Shown: piece by piece, positions 13,337 to 25,090 of the stretch | Layout of the letters: every line of letters begins with the position of its first letter | How positions within the stretch are numbered: the first letter of the stretch is position 1 | From: Talinum fruticosum | Taxonomy: Eukaryota; Streptophyta; Magnoliopsida; Caryophyllales; Talinaceae | Assembly: GCA_021018815.1 (NCBI GenBank) | Contig: JAITYX010000074.1 | Span: forward strand, 372,001 to 436,000 | DNA: 64,000 nucleotides | Direction: 5' to 3' | Program-made: the position numbers and the translations under genes | Notes under the pieces: model-generated | What the model was told of the DNA's origin: nothing | The model's database searches: none | What the model saw: only the letters and a program-made list of their open reading frames with translations

Positions 13337-13410
13337 GTGTCATCCTTGATCGTGATCAGGCATCACTAGCAACCATAAAGCTACCTCTCTCCCCATAGAC
13401 GGCGCCAAAA

Positions 13411-13858
13411 TGTTTCCGGAGGAAAACTAATGTGATTACGTTGAAGATTATTTGGAGGGAGAAAGGATTTACTACTCCGGTTGCGAGGCTGTGGCGTGAT
13501 CGAATGGATTACACGTGGCAGTTACGAAACCTGCAAAAAGGTGAAACCTCGGGGAACACTCCTCTGACGTTGAAGTTAGTGTGGTGAATTGAATGAGCGA
13601 ATCAAGGAAAATCCTCCTCGATGTGCATGAAGGAGAATTTCTAGGATTTTGGGGTTTGCTTACTGGAGTAAGACTTTTTGGGAATTTGTAAGACTTTCCA
13701 GGAGAGTAAAGTGTTGGGATTAATAATGTGAACTTCCCATCTGAGGGGGAAGGATAGGTAAGTATTTATAGGGGAATTTAATGGGGGTAAAGTAATAATT
13801 TATTTTATTGTGATGGAAACCCTAGCCCTAGTAGGCCTTTGGGCCTTATCAGGACCCA
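13411..13858 (-). repeat. 5' LTR of the Gypsy-type element
   Basis: On the minus strand this stretch ends in CA immediately before the PBS-like TTTTGGCGCC. It contains a clear TATA box (CTATAAATAC; plus coordinates 13762-13771). The outer boundary is uncertain: TGGGTCCTGA (13858) and TGATAAGG (13851) are both possible starts. No second LTR copy is in the window. Confidence 0.6.
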
Positions 13859-13984
13859 AAAGAGTGAGTTTAGGTTTGTTGCACAGCTGGCAAATGGCGT
13901 GGTGGGTGAAGTGGAACTGATCGAAAATTATTCGGATCAATTTCCAAATACTTCACATAATCCCACAACTGTATCAATCTCACA

Positions 13985-14120
13985 CTTAAATACAAAATTA
14001 CGAAGTTATGATAGAAATGAGCAATATAACGACATTCCAGACTTTCTTTGCTACTTGACATTGGAAAAGGAGGTGTGTTGTGTCCTCAATTCCTCATTAC
14101 AAAGAGAACATACGGTTTAA
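13985..14120 (-). pseudogene. LINE reverse transcriptase zinc-binding domain scrap (zf-RVT)
   Basis: On the minus strand one frame gives CSLCNEE and the adjacent frame gives EDTTHLLFQCQVAKKVWNVV. Together they form the C-x2-C...H-x4-C plus V-W pattern of the zf-RVT domain (PF13966) at the C-terminus of plant non-LTR reverse transcriptases. One frameshift separates the two halves. Nothing else of a LINE is seen, so this is a relic adjoining the Gypsy LTR. Confidence 0.5.
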
Positions 14121-15969
14121 ATTAAGACCTCTCTAGAGTAGTGTACCTCTAATTGCGATGGTTATGTGGTAGTGTGTTACTCCACTTTTAAAATTATAAT
14201 CTTATAAATTATTACTGGCCTTTTTTTTTCCTTTAGTTTTGTTTTCTTTAAATAGATCTAAACAGTATTTCATCCATTTTATTAAGTTCTCTCACCCTTA
14301 TGTGAGATCTAGATTTAGGTCCGGGTTACTTGCCTATTGTGCAAGCTATTTTCCTCACATACAGTGCAAGTTTATGTATTGGGATTGAGTCAACTAGGAA
14401 CTAGCAAGTATATATTTTTTAGTACAAAAATATTTTTTATTTTGAATTTATTTATGTCAATTGAAAGACGAGTTGACAATAAAATTTAAATATAGCTCTT
14501 TCAGGATGATCCTTTCAAGTGAAATTATCTTGTTAAATAAATTCCTATTTTGAGAATTATGTTATAGCTTATAGATATATAGGAATTTTTTTAAATTTAT
14601 TCTTTTTATTATAAATATTGTATTCACATGTCATTTCACTTTTTAATTTCTATGAAATAAATAGAAGAAGCTTTCCTTTGCCTACCGAATATGTGCATTA
14701 ATTAAGCGACAAGCATGGTATTTTTCTTTCTTTTTTTTTTTTTTTTTAATGCTTTTCTATTTTCTATTTTCTCTTTTCGTTAATTTGTCTTTAAATCTAA
14801 TCAAGAGACTGCATAAGTCACAAAGCCAAGAATTCACTGCATTTGTATGCTTTTCCTTTTTCTCTTTTCTGCTTTTGTATTCATCAAGATCTTACTCAAA
14901 AACATTGGTGATTTTCAAGTTTAATATTTTTTATCTTCATTATTGTTGGTATATCTAACACATGATACAAGCTTGTTCGAAATTGTTAACACATGATATA
15001 TGTTTATAATATTTTTTAAAAAATTGATCATTTTCCTCGTTTTGAAATTGAACTTGAGGGATCTTTAAGATTTCATTTTGGGACTATTTGTTTTTATACA
15101 TAGGTTTGTATACCATAATATATTTATAATTTTTACTGTTTACTATTAATTCTTACAGTTTCTTATAACTTTTTATTACTCCTTTTTCACGATTCATTAC
15201 GACTTCTTACCCCCTCCTTGGTGCTTTTACCTCCCCTTGCTACTCATGACTGCTTCTAATTGGTATTTACATATTCTTACCACTAGCGCTGGCAAATTTC
15301 GTCTGCCTCATTACTCGAATTTGTCCGATCTGAAAAAATCAGGTATAGTCATGATTTTGTTGTCGAAAACCTTAAATTCGGATAAAAAATTTTCCTATTT
15401 CTATCGTCAAAACCCAATTTTAACTTACATTTACGCTCATCCAAATTGTCTGATTTGAAAAGATCGAGTATTGGACAAAAAAATTCGTCTAATGACTAAT
15501 TTGTCCAATTCAATTTTTGATCAGAACTTGAATTTTTACCGGTGCTACTTACTGCTTATAGCTTATTATTATGACCCCTTATCACGTATCACTTTGATTA
15601 ATGGAACATGATACACCCCTCAAAGTTTAGCTAAATTATTATGCTTTTTCGAAAGATGCTCTAAAGATCTTCACATTAAAAAAAAAAAAAAAAAAAGGAG
15701 ATGGAGCATATGTGTGTGAAAGCTGAGATGAGTAGTAGGAGTATAACATACTACTTTTGACTGCTTTCTCAGACAATAACAATAAAAAGGGAAGAAAAGA
15801 AAAGGCACCAGTTTGATTTATCCGAAATGAAAATTGGGAGACCAGAGTGAAAAATGTCCAACAGACAAAATTGATGATCAATAGAAGCAAAACTACTACT
15901 CCGCTTACAATACTTGGCCAAGCAAAATATATTGGAGCTTGCAAGTTAAATGTTCTGATTTGGAGAGAA
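14121..15969. other. Intergenic; upstream region of the ankyrin gene
   Basis: AT-rich DNA with poly-T tracts (about 14728-14748) and a poly-A tract (about 15679-15697). No gene was seen. The last few hundred bases presumably carry the promoter and leader of the ankyrin gene. An upstream in-frame ATG at 15874 is possible as an alternative start. Confidence 0.45.
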
Positions 15970-17217
15970 ATGAATGGAATAATGTCACTGCCAGAGGACA
16001 GCTACTTTGTAGAAATAGAAGAAGAAGCTGCTGGAGCTGAAATTGTTGAAGCTCAAGTTCCTCCGCCAGCACCCCCACTTCCGCCTCCACCTCCACCGCC
16101 TCCGCCACCTCCCGCGCCTCCAGCAATTCCTTATCAAGCAAAATGGAAGCCTCCACCGCGGAGGCGGCCTGCGCCAAGAAGAGAGCGTCTGGAGAAATGC
16201 ATTTTATGGCACGCACCTAACGATTGGAACAAAGAGGGGGAGAGTACTGGACATTCAGGTTGCCTCTTTTTCGTGCAGCAACGAAAGGAGACTGGGAAGC
16301 AGCTAAGCGCATTCTGGATAAAGATAACAGTTGGATTAGGAAGCCAATAAATGAGCATGGGGACCGAGTTCTTCACATAGCAGTAGCAAATAAACAGAAA
16401 TACATGGTGGAAAAGCTCATGGAACGGATGAAACAGTTAGAGGATTTGGAAGAAACCAACAACTTTGATGACACAGCTTTCTGTTTGGCTGCCTTAACTG
16501 GGGCTGTTGATATTGCAGAGGTGATGCTACGAAAGAATAAGGATTTGGCCTTCATTAGAGGTTACAAAGGGAAGTTCCCACTTCATATGGCTGCCTGGGC
16601 TGGTCACAGGGACATGGCCTGGTTATTGGTCAAACACATGGAAACTGTTGGCCGCCGAATAAGAGATCAGTTGCAGATTCGTACCGTGAACGCTGCCATC
16701 CGGAGCCAATTGTTTGGTAACTTTCTCTATCTCTGTATATGTATATATTGATTGTATTAAATGAGACGAGGGGAGAGAATGAGAGCAGCATGATTAAATT
16801 TCAACCATTCACATCAAATTTAAGGGTCAAAATTAAATCTTGTCGGCCCTCCAAAATTGTTGCATAAGCCTTTCTCCTTGAGTTCTCTTTCCTCGAACAA
16901 GTTGGCCAACTCCAAAATCAGGTATTACAAATAATATCCATTTTATTTTCTTACCATTTTGTGGGTGCAAAATATGAATTTTTGATTTGGGTTTTAATAT
17001 GCCATAAATTAGATGCATTTGGGATAGGGTTTTCATAAATTCCAGCGGCTTTGCCTCCGAAAAGTAAAGAAAGTCGGTAAGTCATGGTTGATTGTGGTGG
17101 TTCCAGGTGTGAGAGAGGAATGAAAAGCTAATTAGAGTATTCTTATTAAAATTAAATCTAGACCTTTAATTTAGATCTAGTGACTAATATTCACTTCTCT
17201 TATCTCTCACCCTATCC

Positions 17218-17295
<78 letters not shown>

Positions 17296-19121
17296 AGTGA
17301 ATCAATGAGATTATGACACGAGTAGTTAAGATCGAGGTCCTCACTACATTAGTGCCTTGGGTTCGATTCCCTCCTCCATTAGTATTGTAATGCCCTTTAT
17401 GGCTCATTTGCACTAAAAAAATTAATGTATTAGGTGAGAACTGATAGTTAAAATAAGAATTAAAAATTATTAATCTAAATCATTAAACTCTAATCTAAGG
17501 TCTAAAATTTGCCACATCATCATCTTCCTTAACCACTTACCCAAACCTCCATCCCCCAATTCCACCACTTGCACAACCTGCTTGCAGCTGCCAACACTAA
17601 CGGTCAGCACCACAGCCCACGACTGACCGGTGGCCGACGAACCTAGATCGATGGTGGCTATTTGCCAGCGAACCCTACGGTGGCCATCTTCGGTCAATTC
17701 CCAAACCTATATACAAATTGCCACTTTTGTTGCCGGAAATTTCAAATTTCTCCATAAATTTCATACTTTTCCGACTAGAAGGGTTGATGTTGTCCAATTT
17801 TAATTGCTTTCTCATAGGATTTTCTTCATTTGCAGCGGTTTCGCAGTCGAACAACCCATAAAATTAACAAAAATCACAATGGTTAATTTTTAGGAGGTAA
17901 GATTATTAGCGAACCAGGGGCTGTGACGTTGATCGCCGACGTCGGAAAGCTTCGCTTGAGGTTCTCTTACTTCCAATGGTCACCATCATGACAGATGCAA
18001 CCAAGGGACACCAGCGGTGCTGGTTGTTCTAGAATGGCAGTTGTGATTTGCTTGGGAAATGGAGGAGAGAGAGGGAGGTTTGTTGTGAAGGTAAATTAGG
18101 TAATTAATATTCTACTAACGTGGCACAATGCTGTACCTTAATTGGGAAATCAATGACTCAAATTTAAGTTCTTAATTCTTAATTTAGATGTTAGTTCTGA
18201 TTAGATATCTTCCCATATATATACAATATCTCATAAAAAATAGGGGCTACAGTGAGAACTAGGAACTTTAATTTTAATCATCACCCTCTCTATTTGTAAT
18301 CTAATGGTTGAGATTTATCAATACGATCTACCCTACTAATTTAGTTATTTAGCCCCTTCCTCTCTTTTCTCTCTTCTCATCTAGACATCTTCATTGGAGC
18401 ACCGCCATCATTAGTCGGAGCACGCCATCTTTGCTCGAGCACGCAGGAGCAAAGTGGCGGATAAGGGTGAAGATTAATTGCTTGATCTAAAATGGGGTTG
18501 ACTCAGAATGGATTAACCTTCCTCGTTCTCTTTGTTGAGTCTCATAAACTAATATGAAAATCCACGCAAAATTTGATTTTTTTTCTTCTAAGTTATACTT
18601 GGAATTGAGTTTTTGGTATTTGGGTTTTGTTCAAATGTGAGATTTTGGAGAAAAAAATCGGACCTTTCTTCCGGTGGGTTTGTGAACAACTACCAAGGCC
18701 TCCATTTGTTCCAGTAAAGAAAGCTCCATCGTAGATAGGGTTAAGGCTACTATTTTAGGGTTTTCTTTTAATTCTGGTAGCTTTCCTGCCGGAAAATTGA
18801 AGCCAGGCAATTGGGACTCGGTTTTGCCAATGGATGATGAGTGTCGGCCACCATGGTTAAGAAAACTGAAGTTAAGTGACGGTGGCCGGCCACCACGGCT
18901 TTGCCGATAGATCATGAGTGTCGACTGACGCTCACAGCCTCCAGTGAAGCCCATGGTGGCCATCGTTAGCCCTGGAACTATAGTGGTTGATGTTTGGTTT
19001 CTAGGCAAAAGCAGGTAGTGAGGTAATGAGTAGGGAAGTTGGGTGGGTGATGACGAGGCATCATCTCAACTTGATCAAAAAACAACGGTCCGTGATAAAA
19101 GTTCATAGTTCTATTATCTTA

Positions 19122-19163
<42 letters not shown>

Positions 19164-22100
19164 TCATGAGTTATTCCTGCTAATTAGCTCTTTAAAGTTT
19201 AGTACTGCCTCTTCATAGTTTCTTGCCGACATTATCCCAACTAATCAGAGCAACCCTTGTTTGCTTGGGTTTCCTATCAACAAAAATTTTTTTTTTTGCA
19301 TTCCATGTTTGTAAGAACACGCCCGCCCAATACTTCTAAATACCAAAAATAACTGAGTCAGTAAGTTGTTTCGTCCCGACATTGTTTAATAAAAGTGCGC
19401 TTCGTCAAAAGTAAGATATACTAATCAGAGCAACCGTCTTCATGTTGACTTATTTTTACCCCTTTTGTCAAAAGTAACATCCACTTCCATTCACAAGCAG
19501 ACATGACAAATAAAAGTAAGATAAAAGTGCGCTGAATTGTCATAACTACCCCCTCAAAAATCCTTGACATTGTTTAATAAAATATCAGTTAAGTCCTCTG
19601 TTACATCAAGTTCTCATTGTTGGACCTCAGTTAGGCAAAAGGAAAAGGCAACTATGATGTACCATTAACAAGGTCATATTGCCTAATATCGGATATAAAA
19701 TTAAATTTAAATAGTTTTGGGTTGAATGAATAACAGAGAAGTAAAGGGGGAGAGTACAAATCATCACTGTATATTTATGAATTTCAATTTCAACTTCTCT
19801 GACCAGAACTAATTTACACAGATGTTGCAGTTCATCTAATCACACAGAAGAACTCCGAATTGGCTTTCCATCGCGATATAATGCAAGAAACACCCCTCCA
19901 TGCATTGGCGTTATATGGGAAGCCTTTAGAGCTCAAGGGAGATCCACTAACTATCGTGTGGAACAAACTCATTGAACGAGGTATCCATATATATTTTTCA
20001 AATGTTTCACTTTAGTTCTTATAAAACCTGATTTTTCAACAAAACATTTTTGTTTACCACTTTTTGTTTACCCCTCGAGGTTTCCGTTAATATTTTGTAT
20101 ACTAATTACGTAGTTTAAAATTATCTATTATTTTTGTAGTCCATAGGGAATATATACAACGTTACAAGTAAGATAATTATTATTATTATTTTGGTAAGAA
20201 GACAAGAAACTCCATCACCACAATCAGTGACCCCAACAGGTGAAAAATACAACCTAGCAGTGTCTCTGAAATCATTTAAGTAGCTGCCTATACACTTGTG
20301 ATACATCTTTGTCATTTCTTCCAAGAACAAAACTCTGCACCTAACATGCTCTTTCACCTTGTACACAATGACCATGTTCCACGTAACTATAAGGAGTTAT
20401 AAGAAATTATTTAGAGCAGTAAGAAAAATTGTAAGGAGATGTAAGAAACTTTAATGTAATTGTAAAGTTAGTTATAAAAAATTGTAAGGAATTGTAAGAA
20501 GTTGTAAGTAGTTGTAAGGCTGTAAGCTAAAATTAAATGGAACGGGTGTTAGGATCGGAGTTCACTCAAACAAATAAACTGGAACAAAAAGAAATAACAA
20601 AGATGGGACACAAGATTTTTAACGTGAAAAACCCCAAATGGGGAAAAACCCACGAACCGATGCACTAAAAACCGAGTAGCTTTACAAGGAATTTACAGTT
20701 AAGCTTAACCTAGCTTACACCTTTCTCTTGCTACTCTTGTACAACAATGGGAGATTACACAACATTATATATCCATTACTGAGTCGCACTAACAAGCCTT
20801 AATACACGTTAACCTGAGCTATAATGCAAGAAAAACGACCAAAACTAAAGAGTCAAGGAGCTGGGCAGCCGGCACGGGGCTGCCTGTGCTGCTAGCACGG
20901 GTCATGCCAGCCAACACGGCCAACCCGTGTTGGCTGCGACCTAGCCGATTCTTTGTCCTTTCGTCCGACGGACCCCGGGCTCATTGCCTCTTGCCTGTGC
21001 ACGCCGTTTCTTGCCTCGTAACGCAAATTTTTGAGCCCGAAGCACCCATTAGGCTCCATATACCCAACAATCTCCCACTTGGAGACTAATGGCTCATCTT
21101 CTTGTTACATCCATCTATCTCACCGGAACTCAGCCCCTTCATCAAGAGAGACCCACTGTGGCCTTGCATCGCTTCGATGTTTTGACACCTTTTCCTTGGA
21201 TTAGCTCCTTTTCCGGATTCCTACTATCCAAGCTATACTCAAGTGCATTTTCACCGCCCGACATGAACTCCCACTTGGATTGATCAACTTCTTGCATACA
21301 ATCACCATGCAAAACTGGCTCACCGGCGTTAGTCAACAAAACTTAATGAAGAAAGAGTTTATACCTCCGGGCTTTACCTTCCCTTTACAATGCCGCCTTC
21401 TTCATTATCCCCGATTCTTACAATTTACCTTGTGGAGTACTTGATGACCCGTTTGTAGACCCAACAAACAAATCGTCATCTTTTCCAACTCCCATTACAA
21501 CAGAACCCATATCAAAGTTTTCACCCGAAGACTCTTACCGGAACCGCTAACCCCGGCATTCATAATTAAGTCACTACACCCCCGGTAGAGTATAAAGAGC
21601 CAAATTTTACACCCTTAGCCACAACTAATACCCCCTTAATGATATTCCAGCTACTATTGTAAAATTGTATTAGATATCCCGACTTATCCAACTGACTCAT
21701 TGAAATCAAATTCTTGGCCAATCCCGGGATAAACCTAACACCATGCAATGTCCAAAACCCTCCACTAGAGGTTTTGATCCTCACATCCCCCTATTATGTA
21801 GTATATCCAAACTCTTCCCATTTGCAATGAATACTTGGCCAAAGTTTCTCGCAACAAAATTATGAAACAAGTTTGTACTCGACCCGGAATGAAACGATGC
21901 CCCGAATCCACTATCCATGACTCCATAGGACTTTCTGCAGTTACCACAAGTACATCACCTACATCTTCCATAGAGTTTACAGAATTTCGGCCATTAAAAT
22001 GTTTAGGACAATTTTTCTTAAAATGTCCCTTATCACCACAATTCCAACAAACAACCTCCCCGGGTTTTGGGATAGACTCCTTGCTTTGGACTTTGACCGG

Positions 22101-25017
22101 CTGTTTTTCACATATTTCTCCCTACCCCTTACATGAAATTCATTCCCTGATGACTCAATAGTATCTTTCTTGCGAGTTCTTGCTCTTAAGATAACATCCC
22201 GGACCTCATCATATTTCAATGTATTAAACCCCCTAACACTACTAACAGCAGACATTATAGTATCCCATGACTCGGGTAACGAAGATAACAAGATTAAAGC
22301 GTTAACCTCATCCTCAAGATTTATTTTCACCAAAGCGAGATTAGAGATGATTATATTAAACTCATTAATATGATCCGCTTCACTAGTGCCATCAATCATT
22401 TTTAAATCAAACAACCAACGCATGAGATATATCTTATTCATCACTGAAGGTTTTTGTACAAGTTGGACAACGCCTTCCATCACATTGAATGCCACGCTCC
22501 GGGCCAATGTCAATCTCACCTTCCCCGGTGCTTGTCGATTAAGCAACTCCCATTTCTTTTGCTCCATATCAGCAGGCTTCTCTCCGAGGGGTTGAAATAA
22601 CTTCTTCTAGTACAACAAGTCCTCGACTTGCATTTTCTAGAACGCAAAGTCTTTGCCATCGAACATCTCAATTTTTACTTTTTCCACTCCATGTTTGATA
22701 AACTCTCGGTTTTACCTTACTCGATACCAATTGTTAGGACCAGAGCTCACTCAAACAAATAAAATGGAACAAAAAGAAAGAACAAAGATTACACAAAGAT
22801 TTTTAACATGGAAAAACTCATACTGGAAAAAAAACCACAAACTAATCCACTAGAAACCGAGTAGCTTTATAAGGAATTTACACTTAAGCTTAACCTATCT
22901 TACACATTTCTCTTCCTACTCTTGTCTAACAATGGAGGGTTACACAACATTATTACTGAGTAAATACACATATTAACAAACCTTAATACACATTAACTTG
23001 AGCTATAACGCAAGAAAAACGATCAAAATCGAAGAGTCAAGGAGTTGGGCGATCAGCATAGGCCGTGCCAGCCAACACTGCCAGCCCGTGTTGGTTGCTG
23101 CCCAGCCGCTTCTTTGTCCTTTCATCTGATAATCCCGCGCTTGTTGCCTCTCGCCTTGTGCTTGCCGTTTCTGCCCTGTAATGCAAATTTTCTGAGCCCA
23201 AAGCACCCATTAGGCTCCATATACCCAACAATAGGGCCACATATCCTCTCATTTTTAGGTTTCATGTGTAGATATCATCTGATCCCTCTTTTGCAATATA
23301 CGGTATATCGATCATGACAATTTTTGTTGCATAAATTTCCAAATTTTGGAGCAATTCCTATTCTATATATTCTTTAGTCATGCTTTATTGTCTCTTCCCT
23401 TGTGTAGGAAACTCTAACCAGTCATTCAAAGAACTCCTCACTTGTTATGCTGGTGGGCATTCAAAGAATATGTCTTCCATACTCTATCTCTCCACTTCAT
23501 AAAGCATAGTTTGGATCAATATTAGGCATGTATATACATTGGATGCGGATTATGTGAAATGAGCTCATCTGAACGATTAAAATATGATACATAAGAGGCG
23601 AGATTGAACAAATCAGAACACGACACACGTCATCCTACCACCTCCCTGACCCAATCACCTGAGTAACCTAACCCTCCTATTGACATGGACATCATCTTTT
23701 TGCAAGGGTAAATGTGAGTTTCCTAACTGGGTCCCTATATCAGGGTTATTCAATTGGATTGGAATGTTCGGGGAGATAGGGATATTAAGTTCAAGCTTTT
23801 AAAGCCTAAACCCACAACTCAACCTAACTTCTTTGCACTTTATAAGAAAATTGTCTCCTGTAAAACCTAAGTCCTAGAAAAGAGCATGGACATCATGACA
23901 GAATTTTCTCTCTCCTTTAGCCCACCCTCACAAAAATTTCTGGCGAAATTCCAACAAAATTAAGATGTTATATTTTTCATCCAAATTAACTTATGTGTGT
24001 ATATATAATTTTTTGTTTATTTATTAAGGTCTTTTTTTTTTTTTTTTACGTTTTTCTTTGTTTAGTAAGATTATTATCAATGTATTACAACTAACTTAGA
24101 GTTCACATATATACAGCGATTTGTAATTTTGGTATACAATAATTTGACATAAATGTGAAGCCGGGTAAAATCAATTCAAAAAATTTAGAGGTATAAAAAA
24201 TATACCGAAACTTTTGAGGGTAAATAAAATTATTTCTTTTTCAACTAGCCTTTTATCTTCGTATGAAATAATTTTAAATTCCTCCGAATTGCTGATGCGG
24301 CTGAATAATTAATTGCAATATCAAAGTTTAAAATTATTTTATTCAAGGATGGAGGACCAAAAAATTCAAAAATGTTTGGTTAAAATATTGAAGGAAAAAA
24401 TTGAAAAGAATATATTGTTAGTACCTCATTGCAATATTATATTACACATGTGTTATCATACATATCATATCATATATATCATATCATATATCATATATAT
24501 AAATTAAAAATTGAGCAGAATCAATGTATATTTAACATGTAAAATGCTTATGTAACATTACAATAATGTAAGATACTTATTGTACCCAACTTTTAGAATG
24601 TTTAGATGATACAAGCACATAATAAAATTAAAGATTAACTGTTTTTTTTTGGATAAAATTACATAAGATATTTATTTGACAATTTCATTTGAATTTGATT
24701 GTAATTATTATTTTTTTTCTCTAAATTAGCTACAAAAGATAATACCGTATCATAAGTGAAGGAGAAATTTAACGTATTACTTAATATACACAGGAGCTAA
24801 ATGTTGACTACTTCGTTGAGACCATTTAGTTATATGTTTTATTTTCAACGATTAATCATATTTTTTCAGTTTTTTTATATTTTTACTCCTAATAAAATGG
24901 ATGCATCGGCATGAATAAGATTAAAAATATATTTAGGGTCTATTTGAAGTTACATAAAAATTATTATCTATTTTTATTTTTTGTTTATTTTTGTTTGTTT
25001 ATGTTCATTTCTGTTTG

Positions 25018-25090
<73 letters not shown>

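Larger units (their letters stand above)
16717..19821. other. Intron 1 of the ankyrin gene
   Basis: A 3.1-kb intron with the donor at 16717 and acceptor AG at 19820-19821. It holds two TA microsatellites and a SINE candidate. GC-richer, open-frame-bearing patches near 17480-17700 and 18630-19010 look transposon-like but could not be assigned. Confidence 0.6.
20547..23230 (-). mobile_element. Non-autonomous Copia retrotransposon in intron 2 of the ankyrin gene
   Basis: Two direct LTRs bracket 1.66 kb of internal sequence. On the minus strand the right LTR is followed by TTGGTATCGAG (initiator-tRNA-Met-type PBS) and the left LTR is preceded by the purine tract AAGTGGGAGAT. Gag and protease relics are present; integrase, reverse transcriptase and RNase H are absent. 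The flanking pentamers ACGGG and ATAGG match at only three of five positions, so the target duplication is decayed or not original. It lies antisense to the ankyrin gene within a 5.5-kb intron. Confidence 0.85.

Noticed and set aside
15639..15944. Minus-strand frame of 101 codons upstream of the ankyrin gene
   Set aside because: Depends on a poly-A tract read as poly-Phe and has no family resemblance.
17470..19008. Minus-strand frames at 17470-17697 and 18631-19008
   Set aside because: In the ankyrin intron with no recognisable domain or splice partners; probably unassigned transposon sequence.
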